From the NCBI GenBank assembly GCA_037623315.1, contig JBBJJH010000007.1:93733-157732 (forward strand): 64,000 nt of DNA. The letters are read 5' to 3'. Below, in pieces: positions 17,731 to 25,435 of this stretch (positions are counted from its first letter, which is position 1; each line of letters opens with the position of its first letter). Position numbers and translations under genes: made by a program. This DNA is from Halanaerobiaceae bacterium ANBcell28. GTDB lineage: Bacteria; Bacillota; Halanaerobiia; Halanaerobiales; DTU029. The notes under the pieces are model-generated. The model had not been told where the DNA came from, ran no database searches, and worked only from the letters and a program-made list of their open reading frames with translations.

Positions 17731-18660
17731 ATGTTACTAGCTAAAGCAATAAATATATTTAAAAAATACCTGGCAGTTGAAAAAGCTTATTCTCCATTAA
17801 CAATAAAAGAATATGTCATGGATCTAAATCTTTTATACGATTACTTGAGTGAAAATTATAATACAAAGCAAAAAGAAAATTTAGAGGTTGAAAAAATTGA
17901 TAAATATCAAATAGCAGATTTTTTAGCCGACATAATCTTAATTAAAGAAAATAGCCCTTCTACTCGTAATAGAAAACTTTATTCTATTCGCTCATTTTTT
18001 AAATACTTACATAAAAACAATATTATAAAAAACAATCCCACTTTAACCATTGAGGCAAGCAAAACTAAAAATAATGCTGAACCTATCTATATGAAGTTAA
18101 ATGATGCCAGTCGCTATATAAAAGCAATAGAAGAATATGATAGTATAAATAAAATAAGAGATATAGCTATCATTAAATTATTCTTATATGCTGGCTTACG
18201 AGTTTCTGAATTAGTAAATCTAAATATCGAGAACATAGATTTTGAATATAAATTAGTTAAATTTTATGGTAAAGGAAACAAGGAAAGAATTTTACCTTTA
18301 CATGAGGATATTTTAAAAGCAATTAATATATATATAAAATTAGATAGAAAAAAAATGAAAATTAAAGATAAATCAGATAGTGATGCACTTTTTTTATCAC
18401 GACAAGGTCGCAGAATAAGTGTCCGTTCTATTCAACTAATGGTAAAAAAATATGCAAAATTAGCTGGAGTGAAAAATGCTAGCAAAATAACACCACATAA
18501 ATTAAGACATACGTTCGCTAGTTTATTATACTATCAAACTAAAGATTTAAAAGTATTACAAGAATTATTAGGACATGCTGATATATCTACTACTCAAATA
18601 TATACACATACAGATATTGAAGAGAAAAAAGAAGCAATAAATGAATTGCCAAAAATATAA
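17731..18660 (+). CDS. Tyrosine recombinase XerC/XerD
   Basis: Xer recombinases resolve chromosome dimers at dif, working as a XerC-XerD pair in the cytoplasm. The 309-residue chain has a SAM-like N-terminal core-binding domain (about 5-105) and a catalytic domain with Arg157 (AGLRVSE), Lys181 (GKGNKER), His256 and Arg259 (HKLRHTF), His282 (LGHADISTT) and nucleophile Tyr291. All six catalytic residues are present. The length and motifs fit a housekeeping XerC or XerD rather than a phage integrase, and no att sites or phage genes are nearby. Which of the two it is cannot be decided here. Confidence 0.9.
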   Translation: MLLAKAINIFKKYLAVEKAYSPLTIKEYVMDLNLLYDYLSENYNTKQKENLEVEKIDKYQIADFLADIILIKENSPSTRNRKLYSIRSFFKYLHKNNIIKNNPTLTIEASKTKNNAEPIYMKLNDASRYIKAIEEYDSINKIRDIAIIKLFLYAGLRVSELVNLNIENIDFEYKLVKFYGKGNKERILPLHEDILKAINIYIKLDRKKMKIKDKSDSDALFLSRQGRRISVRSIQLMVKKYAKLAGVKNASKITPHKLRHTFASLLYYQTKDLKVLQELLGHADISTTQIYTHTDIEEKKEAINELPKI

Positions 18661-18782
18661 AAAAATAATTAGCTTTGCCACGCATTCTAAATATAATATT
18701 TTCCCATTAGTTATTTCCCGTTAAATGTCCTTTGAAAATTTACCTATAGATTACAAAATTATACAGTTCGTTAATATAAAAA

Positions 18783-18858
<76 letters not shown>

Positions 18859-18884
18859 ACATTTTACTTAAAAAATATTAAATT

Positions 18885-18961
<77 letters not shown>

Positions 18962-18965
18962 TTAA

Positions 18966-19041
18966 TGGTGAGCCATGAAGGAATCGAACCTTCGACGCCC
19001 TGATTAAAAGTCAGGTGCTCTACCGACTGAGCTAATGGCCC
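18966..19041 (-). tRNA. tRNA-Lys (TTT)
   Basis: A 76-nt cloverleaf with acceptor stem GGGCCAT/ATGGCTC (one G:U), D-arm AGCTCAGTCGGTAGAGC, anticodon loop CTTTTAA (TTT), T-loop TTCGATT and encoded CCA. It is first in the tRNA cluster. Confidence 0.97.
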
Positions 19042-19074
19042 TTAGTTGCCGTCTGTTTTCCTGCAACGTTATTT

Positions 19075-19103
19075 ATCTTACCACTTTTGTTTTTCATTGT
19101 CAA
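19075..19103 (-). promoter_or_regulatory. Strong promoter of the tRNA cluster
   Basis: On the minus strand a perfect TTGACA (19098-19103), a 17-nt spacer and TAAGAT (19075-19080) sit about 27 nt upstream of mature tRNA-Lys. One promoter appears to serve all three tRNAs. Confidence 0.85.
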
Positions 19104-19227
19104 GTACATTTATAATTATTTTTATTATTATTTGTATAAAAACATTATTTAAATGAAATTTAAGCTAAAGGTAAAATATTAAATAAAATATTTTTTTCAT
19201 GCAGGAATTCATCTTTAAAGAAAGAAT

Positions 19228-19275
19228 ATACTATATATAGTGTTTAAGAAGAAAATATGCAACAATATATAGCGA
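19228..19275. promoter_or_regulatory. Tandem NrdR-box candidates upstream of nrdD
   Basis: ATACTATATATAGTGT (19228-19243) closely matches the NrdR consensus ACACTATATATTGTGT. A weaker copy with core ACAATATATAGC lies exactly 32 bp further on (19262-19273 versus 19230-19241). Paired boxes about three helical turns apart are the usual NrdR operator and are typical of ribonucleotide reductase genes. Confidence 0.8.
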
Positions 19276-19277
19276 AA

Positions 19278-19343
19278 AAAAGACTTAATAACTCTTGACA
19301 ATTAACTCTGCATACCTTATCATATATATTTATTAAGTCTTTT
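19278..19343. promoter_or_regulatory. nrdD promoter enclosed by 14-bp inverted repeats
   Basis: TTGACA (19295-19300), 17 nt and TATCAT (19318-19323) form a good sigma-A promoter. Perfect inverted arms AAAAGACTTAATAA (19278-19291) and its complement (19330-19343) flank it. The left arm lies upstream of the start site, so the repeat cannot be a simple mRNA hairpin and may be a second operator. Confidence 0.6.
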
Positions 19344-19401
19344 AAAGTTATATTCTAATTCTATGTAACAATTAATTTACATAATCTTAAGGAGGATATT
19401 T

Positions 19402-21423
19402 ATGGTTAAGCGTATAACAAAGAGAGATGGCAGAGAAGTTCTATTTGATGAAGAAAAAATTAAAAATGCAGTTTTAAAAGCAACAAAATCTGTAGGTAGG
19501 GAAAGTCAAAACATTGCTAATGAAATAACCCAATCAATATTATCTTATTTGGATATTTTCTTTAAAGAAGATGGTATGCCTAGTGTAGAGCAAATACAGG
19601 ATCTTGTAGAAAAAATACTAATTGAAAAAGGATATTCAGATATAGCAAAATCATATATTCTTTATCGTGAACAACATGCAAAACTAAGGGATACTAAAAG
19701 ATTATTTGATGATGCATTAAATGTAATAAGTTCATATTTAGATAGAAGTAATTGGAAAGTTAACGAAAATAGTAATATGGGTTTTTCTTTACAAGGCTTA
19801 AATAATCATATAGCTTCAGAAGTAACAAGTCAATATTGGTTACAAGAAATATATCCTAAAGAAATTAGAGATTTGCATATTAATGGTGATCTGCATATTC
19901 ATGATCTTAGCAATTTATCAGTATATTGTTGTGGCTGGGATTTACATGATTTATTGTTAACTGGATTTGGAGGGGTACCTACTAAAGTAGAAAGTAAACC
20001 ACCTAAACATTTTAGAACTGCTTTAGGGCAAATCGTTAATTTTTTCTATACTTTACAAGGTGAAGCTGCAGGAGCACAAGCATTTGCTAATTTTGATACC
20101 TATCTAGCTCCCTTTATATATTACGATAACTTATCATATAAAGAAGTAAAACAAGCAATACAGGAATTTATATATAACATGAATGTTCCAACAAGAGTCG
20201 GTTTTCAAACTCCCTTTACAAATATAACTATGGACCTTACTCCATCACCAGCAATTGCAGATCAACCTGCTATTGTTGCCGGTGAACCTATGAAAAAAAC
20301 TTTAGGTGAGTTTCAAAGTGAAATGGACATGTTAAACAAAGCTTTTGCTGAAGTAATGATGGAAGGCGATGCAAAAGGACGAGTCTTCTCTTTTCCTATT
20401 CCTACTTATAATATAACTAGTGATTTTGACTGGTCTAATCCAGTATATGAGCCAATATGGGAAATGACAGCCAAATATGGGATACCTTACTTTTCAAATT
20501 TTATAAATTCTGACATGAGTCCTGAAGATGCCAGGAGTATGTGTTGTCGGTTAAGACTAGATAATAGAGAGTTAAGAAAACGTGGTGGGGGATTATTTGG
20601 AGCTAATCCGATGACAGGTAGTATAGGAGTGGTAACTATAAATCTACCACGTATAGGTTATTTAGCCGATAATAAAGATGACTTTAAACAACGAATAGCT
20701 GACCTAATGGAATACGCTAAAGATAGTTTAGAGCTTAAAAGAAAGGTTTTAGAAAGATTTACTGATACTGGTCTTTATCCATATTCCAAGTTTTATCTTC
20801 GTGATATAAAAGGTAGATTTGATAACTACTGGCAAAATCATTTTAATACAATTGGGATTAATGGTATGAATGAAGCTCTCATTAATTTTATGGATAATGA
20901 TATCGGAAGTAATGCAGGCTTATCTTTTGCTATAGAAGTTATGGACTTTATGAGAGATAAAATGAGACAATTTCAAGAGGAAACCGGAAATATGTATAAT
21001 CTAGAAGCAACTCCTGCTGAAGGTACTTCATTTAGATTTGCTAAACTAGATAAAGAAAAATTTTCTGAAAAAATTATTTCTGCTAATGAAGATCGTGTGA
21101 AATGCGAAGGTGCTTCTCCATATTACACAAATTCAACACATTTACCAGTTTCATATACAGACGATATATTCACAGCTTTAGAAATGCAGGATGAATTACA
21201 ATCTAGATATACTGGTGGTACTGTTTTACATGGATTTATAGGTGAACGATTACCATCAAAACAAAGCACAAAAATCTTAGTAAAAAGAATTGCAGAGAAT
21301 TTCAAACTACCGTATTATACAATTACACCTTCATTTAGCATTTGTCCAATACATGGTTATTTATCCGGGGAACATGAATATTGTCCAAAATGCGATGCTG
21401 AAAGTGCTTATTTAGATAAGTAG
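19402..21423 (+). CDS. nrdD: Class III anaerobic ribonucleotide reductase, catalytic part lacking the glycyl-radical domain
   Basis: NrdD reduces ribonucleoside triphosphates to dNTPs under anaerobic conditions. The 673 residues comprise an ATP-cone (about 3-92) and the catalytic barrel, with HDLSNLSVYCCGWD (Cys176/177) and SMCCRLRLD (Cys381/382). The barrel is followed by ATPAEGTSFRFA and RYTGGTVLHGFIGE, then a complete zinc site CPIH (648-651) and CPKC (661-664). The chain stops nine residues later. Ordinary NrdD continues here into the RVxGY glycyl-radical loop, and no such motif exists anywhere in this protein. The missing piece is encoded by the 52-codon gene at 22196. AAGGAGG precedes the ATG. 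Tandem NrdR boxes lie upstream. Confidence 0.93.
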   Translation: MVKRITKRDGREVLFDEEKIKNAVLKATKSVGRESQNIANEITQSILSYLDIFFKEDGMPSVEQIQDLVEKILIEKGYSDIAKSYILYREQHAKLRDTKRLFDDALNVISSYLDRSNWKVNENSNMGFSLQGLNNHIASEVTSQYWLQEIYPKEIRDLHINGDLHIHDLSNLSVYCCGWDLHDLLLTGFGGVPTKVESKPPKHFRTALGQIVNFFYTLQGEAAGAQAFANFDTYLAPFIYYDNLSYKEVKQAIQEFIYNMNVPTRVGFQTPFTNITMDLTPSPAIADQPAIVAGEPMKKTLGEFQSEMDMLNKAFAEVMMEGDAKGRVFSFPIPTYNITSDFDWSNPVYEPIWEMTAKYGIPYFSNFINSDMSPEDARSMCCRLRLDNRELRKRGGGLFGANPMTGSIGVVTINLPRIGYLADNKDDFKQRIADLMEYAKDSLELKRKVLERFTDTGLYPYSKFYLRDIKGRFDNYWQNHFNTIGINGMNEALINFMDNDIGSNAGLSFAIEVMDFMRDKMRQFQEETGNMYNLEATPAEGTSFRFAKLDKEKFSEKIISANEDRVKCEGASPYYTNSTHLPVSYTDDIFTALEMQDELQSRYTGGTVLHGFIGERLPSKQSTKILVKRIAENFKLPYYTITPSFSICPIHGYLSGEHEYCPKCDAESAYLDK

Positions 21424-21464
21424 AATAATTAAAAATTATCTATTCTATTGTTGAGAGGATAAAT

Positions 21465-22160
21465 ATGAAAATTACAGGTTTTCAAAAAACAAGTTTAATA
21501 GATTACCCAGGTCATATAGTTAGTATAATCTTTACTCAAGGATGTAACTTTAGCTGTCCTTTTTGTCACAACCCAGAATTAATCAATAACTATAATTCTA
21601 AGGATGAATATTTTCCTATGGAATATATTTATTCATTTTTAAGTAAACGAAAAGGACTTATTGACGGTATTAGTATTACTGGTGGAGAACCAAGTCTTCA
21701 AGAAAATCTTTATCAATTCATACAAACAGTTAAAAGTATGGATTTAAAAGTTAAATTAGATACAAACGGTAGTAAGCCGGCTATAATTAAAGAACTTATT
21801 ACAGATAAACTGATTGATTATATAGCTATGGATATTAAAGGTCCATTAAAAAAGTATAAGAATATTATTAATCGGGAAGTAAATACTGATTATATTTTAG
21901 AATCTATTACTGCAATAAAAAAATCATCATTAGACTATGAATTTAGGACAACAGTTGTACCTGGCATTCATAATACTAATGACTTTCAAGAAATAGCTTC
22001 ACTTCTAAATGGAAGTAAAAAATATTTTATACAAAACTTTAAATCAGGAAATACATTAGATCCAAATTTAATGAATAAAAATGAATTTCCTCATTCTAAA
22101 TTAAAAGAATTTAAAAATTTAGTTCAAGGTTCGATTAAATATGTGAAAATAAGAAATTAA
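21465..22160 (+). CDS. nrdG: Anaerobic ribonucleotide reductase activating protein
   Basis: NrdG is the radical SAM activase that abstracts hydrogen from the glycine of class III reductase. The 231-residue chain has the cluster motif Cys27-x3-Cys31-x2-Cys34 (GCNFSCPFCHNPE), a SAM-binding GGEPSLQ segment near 73-79, and a shortened barrel typical of the NrdG/PflA group. It lies 41 bp after nrdD and 35 bp before the glycyl-radical gene. Its substrate here should be the separate 52-residue protein, bound to NrdD or free. GAGAGG precedes the ATG. Confidence 0.93.
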   Translation: MKITGFQKTSLIDYPGHIVSIIFTQGCNFSCPFCHNPELINNYNSKDEYFPMEYIYSFLSKRKGLIDGISITGGEPSLQENLYQFIQTVKSMDLKVKLDTNGSKPAIIKELITDKLIDYIAMDIKGPLKKYKNIINREVNTDYILESITAIKKSSLDYEFRTTVVPGIHNTNDFQEIASLLNGSKKYFIQNFKSGNTLDPNLMNKNEFPHSKLKEFKNLVQGSIKYVKIRN

Positions 22161-22195
22161 TTATTTAATTTAAAAATCATAAGGAGGAATTTATA

Positions 22196-22354
22196 ATGCC
22201 AAGACAAAAATGTGAAATTTACTCAAGAGTTGTAGGATTTTTAACCCCAGTGTCCCAATGGAATCGAGGAAAAAAGGAAGAGTTTAAAGATCGTAAAACA
22301 TATGATCAAGTACTTAAAACAGAAAAAGTTCAAGATAAAGCCTTAATCGGATAA
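22196..22354 (+). CDS. Stand-alone glycyl-radical subunit of class III ribonucleotide reductase
   Basis: The 52-residue protein begins MPRQKCEIYSRVVGF and continues with a PVSQWNRGKKEEF segment and KDRKTYD. It matches the C-terminal glycyl-radical domain of NrdD, whose consensus is RVxGY...WNxGKxxEFxxR. Gly14 is the predicted radical site, and the usual Tyr after it is Phe15. AAGGAGG lies 8 nt before the ATG and a terminator follows the stop by one base, so it is a real translated gene closing the nrdD-nrdG operon. Because the 673-residue NrdD lacks this motif, the small protein should be an essential subunit rather than a spare part like GrcA/YfiD. The tail after residue 37 is of unknown role. 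Confidence 0.9.
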   Translation: MPRQKCEIYSRVVGFLTPVSQWNRGKKEEFKDRKTYDQVLKTEKVQDKALIG

Positions 22355-22355
22355 A

Positions 22356-22390
22356 AAAAAGGTCAGCAATTATATTGCTGACCTTTTTAT
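22356..22390 (+). terminator. Terminator of the nrdD-nrdG-glycyl-radical operon
   Basis: A perfect 15-bp stem (AAAAAGGTCAGCAAT and complement, 3-nt loop) is followed by TTTTTAT directly after the small gene. It also serves the convergent M23 gene. Confidence 0.9.
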
Positions 22391-22456
22391 ATGTTTAATC
22401 TTATAAAAACAGATAACTATTTCCTGAGTCCTATGTATTTTATACAGTAATCTTTT

Positions 22457-23470
22457 TTATGGTAAGTATGGTATTGGATTTACAGGATCATCACTATCAT
22501 AAATAGTAAAATGCAAATGACTTCCTGTACTTACACCTGTACTTCCTGCTAAAGCAATTACTTGACCTGTACTAACGGTATCTCCAGCACTGACAAGAAG
22601 CCTTGAATTATGCGCATATAAGGTTCTTACATTATTACCATGATCAATTATAATTGTTTTCCCATAACCACCAAAGAAACCACTCTGTGCAACTTTTCCA
22701 GCAGCTGCAGCTCTAATTTCAGTTCCTAATGGAACTGCAATATCAAGTCCATTATGAAATTGTCTAGTATTATTAATAGGATGATTTCTATATCCAAAAG
22801 GAGATGAAATTCTTCCTAAAACTGGCCATATAAAAGATCCTCTCTGAAGCTGAAAAGGCTGGTTTATATTCCTCTCTTCATGAGGAATTACTAAGTCTTG
22901 CCCAATCCTAATAATATCATTACGCAAATTATTAGCTAACTTAATTGTCTCAATATCAACTCCATATCTTTTTGCAATTAATGAAAGTGCATCTCCTCTT
23001 TGTACTGTATGATATATAGTGGAAGAAATCAGCTTATTATCTCCTCCACCAATACCTGTTTTAGGTATTTTTATTTCTTGCCCTATTCTAATAAAATCTG
23101 AATTAAGATTATTAATTTCTTTAATTACTTCCACAGTAGTATCATATTTAAATGCTATATAAGACAATGAATCTCCTTCTTGAATGATATATTTAATATT
23201 TTTAATAGATTCTTTAATAGCCTCAACTGTTTTTTTACCAACAATACCATCAACTGTTAATCCCTTGTTTGACTGAAAGTCTTTAATAATATTCTCAGTC
23301 TCATATCCAAAGATCCCGTCAATTGTTATATCATATCCCATTTGATTTAAGTATTCTTGAATTTTAAATACATCTTCTCCTCGATCTCCATTTTGTAATG
23401 GTATTGCATTTGTAGAAATTGTTAATAATAGTAAAAATATTATAATTATAATTGCTTTGTATTTATGCAT
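22457..23470 (-). CDS. Secreted peptidoglycan endopeptidase: PG-binding, two LysM, M23
   Basis: The 337-residue protein has a signal peptide or anchor (1-23), a peptidoglycan-binding_1 domain (about 26-88, with QEYLNQMGYDITIDGIFG), two LysM domains (about 94-139 and 150-195) and a C-terminal LytM/M23 zinc endopeptidase. The M23 motifs are HNGLDIAVP (His and Asp ligands), YAHNSRL and the GSHLHF ligand motif, all intact. M23 enzymes cleave peptide crosslinks in the wall and are used in growth, separation or sporulation. The M23 part shares long stretches with the protein at 24465 (WPVLGRISS, GIDIAVP-like), which suggests duplication. The gene shares its terminator with the nrd operon. Confidence 0.92.
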   Translation of the reverse strand: MHKYKAIIIIIFLLLLTISTNAIPLQNGDRGEDVFKIQEYLNQMGYDITIDGIFGYETENIIKDFQSNKGLTVDGIVGKKTVEAIKESIKNIKYIIQEGDSLSYIAFKYDTTVEVIKEINNLNSDFIRIGQEIKIPKTGIGGGDNKLISSTIYHTVQRGDALSLIAKRYGVDIETIKLANNLRNDIIRIGQDLVIPHEERNINQPFQLQRGSFIWPVLGRISSPFGYRNHPINNTRQFHNGLDIAVPLGTEIRAAAAGKVAQSGFFGGYGKTIIIDHGNNVRTLYAHNSRLLVSAGDTVSTGQVIALAGSTGVSTGSHLHFTIYDSDDPVNPIPYLP

Positions 23471-23561
23471 ACTTATCCCCCTATTAATATCAAAAATATA
23501 ATTATATATATATTTATTTCTACAAAAGAATATAAAAATCCTTTAAAAATTACTAATTAAA

Positions 23562-24041
23562 TTATAGTTTATATTTACCTTTTTTATTTAAGTCAAGAAA
23601 GTCTTGCTGTCTAAGAGCCTCATATAGAATTATAGACACAGAATTAGCAAGATTAATTGACCTCAAACCACTGCTCATAGGTATTCTAATACATTTTTCT
23701 AAATTATCTTCAAGTAAATCTTCAGGTAAACCAGCTGTCTCTTTTCCAAACACTAAAAAGTCATCTTCTTCATAAGATATTTGATCATATACGTTAGGAG
23801 CTTTTGTTGATGTAAAATAAAAATTACTATTCGGAAATTTATTAAATAACTCTTCTATAGAATTATAATAATGTATTTCTAACTTATCCCAGTAATCTAA
23901 GCCAGCTCTTTTTAAATACTTATCATCTGTGGAAAAACCTAATGGCCTAACTAAATGCAAACTACTATTTGTAACTGCACATGTTCGCGCAATATTACCA
24001 GTATTGTGTGGTATTTCGGGTTCTACTAGTACTATATTCAT
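23562..24041 (-). CDS. trmL: tRNA (cytidine(34)-2'-O)-methyltransferase
   Basis: TrmL methylates the wobble ribose (Cm34/cmnm5Um34) of tRNA-Leu isoacceptors using SAM bound in a trefoil-knot fold. The 159-residue length is typical. SPOUT motifs are EPEIPHNTGNIARTC (1), FGKETAGLP (2) and IPMSSGLRSINLANSVSI (3). GGAGG precedes the ATG. It sits between two M23 genes without functional relation to them. Confidence 0.95.
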   Translation of the reverse strand: MNIVLVEPEIPHNTGNIARTCAVTNSSLHLVRPLGFSTDDKYLKRAGLDYWDKLEIHYYNSIEELFNKFPNSNFYFTSTKAPNVYDQISYEEDDFLVFGKETAGLPEDLLEDNLEKCIRIPMSSGLRSINLANSVSIILYEALRQQDFLDLNKKGKYKL

Positions 24042-24111
24042 ATTTATATCCTCCTATTATATAATATTATATATTTAATAAATTTATAAGTAATAATAAA
24101 AATTAATATTC

Positions 24112-24140
24112 GAAAAAGCTAACGCTAGGTTAGCTTTTTC
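24112..24140 (-). terminator. Hairpin between the 66-aa gene and trmL
   Basis: A perfect 12-bp stem (GAAAAAGCTAAC with GTTAGCTTTTTC) lies 42 bp past the stop of the 66-residue gene. The T-rich stem end substitutes for a tail on the minus strand, so termination is likely but not textbook. Confidence 0.6.
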
Positions 24141-24181
24141 CAACTAAATAAATTTTACCTTAGTAATATCAAATTGTCAAA

Positions 24182-24382
24182 TTATTTAACCAAATAAAAA
24201 CAAAAGTCGACTTCATCTTTTTTCTCATTTTGCAATATTTCTTTAATTTCAAATGCTAATTCTTTGCTTGATTCAAAATCAACGTTATTTATTTTAAATC
24301 TACGCAAAATAGTCCTACTAGCTGTACTTTGAGGATTTTTTACGACAAAGTTTATTATATCTTCAATTTTTTCCTCACTCAT
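24182..24382 (-). CDS. Small hypothetical protein
   Basis: The start at 24382 is chosen because GAAGGAG lies 10 nt upstream. An in-frame start at 24463 would add 27 atypical residues without a ribosome binding site. The resulting 66-residue protein is soluble, helix-rich and charged (SEEKIEDIINFVVKNPQS, then TILRRFKINNVDFESSKELA) and shows no known motif. The spacing of hydrophobic residues would allow a small winged-helix-like fold, but that is speculation. Confidence 0.6.
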   Translation of the reverse strand: MSEEKIEDIINFVVKNPQSTASRTILRRFKINNVDFESSKELAFEIKEILQNEKKDEVDFCFYLVK

Positions 24383-24464
24383 AGTATATCTACTCCTTCT
24401 ATTAATATTATTATAACAATACTTTATATATATAATACATTTTAATATACTCTTATAATACACA

Positions 24465-25307
24465 TCATACTCTTAAACTCTCTCTTCTATAATCATCATT
24501 TAAATATAATAGTGGATCTAAGTGTTTGTTGTTTTTTCTAATTTCAAAATGTAAATGAGGACCTGTAGCAAGTCCAGTATTACCACTAAAAGCAATTATT
24601 TTGCCTTGTTGTACTATTTCACCTTCATTCACAAGTAATTCATGATTATGTGCATAATATGTGAGACTTTCGTCTCTATGACGAATAATAACTAATTTTC
24701 CATAACCTCCAGACCATGCGCTCAATTCCACGATTCCTGCGGCTGCTGCATATACTGGCGTTCCAATAGGAACAGCTATATCAATCCCTGTATGAAAGTC
24801 TTGATTATTCCGAATTGGGTGTATCCTCCAACCGTATTCAGAACTAATTCTACCAAGGACAGGCCATATATAATTAACATTCTGAGAACGAGAAGCTACT
24901 TGGTAACGTTCTCTACTCTCACTATCTTTTTTTTCATCTATTATAGGTATTTCAAGTTTTTGTCCAACAAAAATTCTATCTGGATTTAAAAGCTTATTCT
25001 TATCAATTAATTCTGATAATTTAACATTTAATTTTCTTGCAATCACAGATAAGGAGTCCCCCTTTTTTACTATATAAGTGTTTTGTTTTGGTATCCTTAT
25101 TTTTTGATTAACGTATATTATATCAGGGTTCTCAATATTATTAATTTCTATTAAAGTTTCAATGGGTATATTGTAATTTGTCGCAATAGATATTAAAGTA
25201 TCACCCACTTCAACATTATGTTTAATAAATCCTTGTGAAGTAATAACTGTAGTAATAATCACAATAATTATTATAATATTGATAATAATTTTAAATTTAG
25301 ACTTCAT
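24465..25307 (-). CDS. Secreted peptidoglycan endopeptidase: two LysM, M23
   Basis: The 280-residue protein has an N-terminal hydrophobic segment (7-25), two LysM domains (about 29-73 with VEVGDTLISIATNY, and 77-121 with VKKGDSLSVIARKL) and an M23 domain (about 148-270). The zinc ligands are intact in HTGIDIAVP and GPHLHFEI, and a catalytic-region YAHNHEL is present. It lacks the peptidoglycan-binding domain of its relative at 22457. It likely acts on wall crosslinks at the cell surface. GGAGG precedes the ATG. The gene next to it on the 5' side encodes a SpoIID-type lytic enzyme, which is consistent with a sporulation or wall-remodelling cluster. Confidence 0.92.
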   Translation of the reverse strand: MKSKFKIIINIIIIIVIITTVITSQGFIKHNVEVGDTLISIATNYNIPIETLIEINNIENPDIIYVNQKIRIPKQNTYIVKKGDSLSVIARKLNVKLSELIDKNKLLNPDRIFVGQKLEIPIIDEKKDSESRERYQVASRSQNVNYIWPVLGRISSEYGWRIHPIRNNQDFHTGIDIAVPIGTPVYAAAAGIVELSAWSGGYGKLVIIRHRDESLTYYAHNHELLVNEGEIVQQGKIIAFSGNTGLATGPHLHFEIRKNNKHLDPLLYLNDDYRRESLRV

Positions 25308-25392
25308 AAAAAACCTCCAATGTTTTAAATGCTAAGAAATTCGATAAAATGATTTTATTTATATTCTTACCATTAAAACATTAATATATACA

Positions 25393-25418
25393 AAAAAATC
25401 CCTCGCAAGGGATTTTTT
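25393..25418 (-). terminator. Terminator of the TPR-SpoIID gene
   Basis: An 11-bp stem (AAAAAATCCCT and complement, loop CGCA) lies 18 bp past the stop and gives a T7 run on the minus strand. Confidence 0.85.
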
Positions 25419-25435
25419 GTATATATCTATATTTT

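Noticed and set aside
17731-18660. Xer gene next to a tRNA cluster as an integrated element's integrase
   Set aside because: The tRNA genes are complete with encoded CCA, no attachment-site duplication is seen, no cargo genes lie between, and the protein has housekeeping XerC/D length and motifs.
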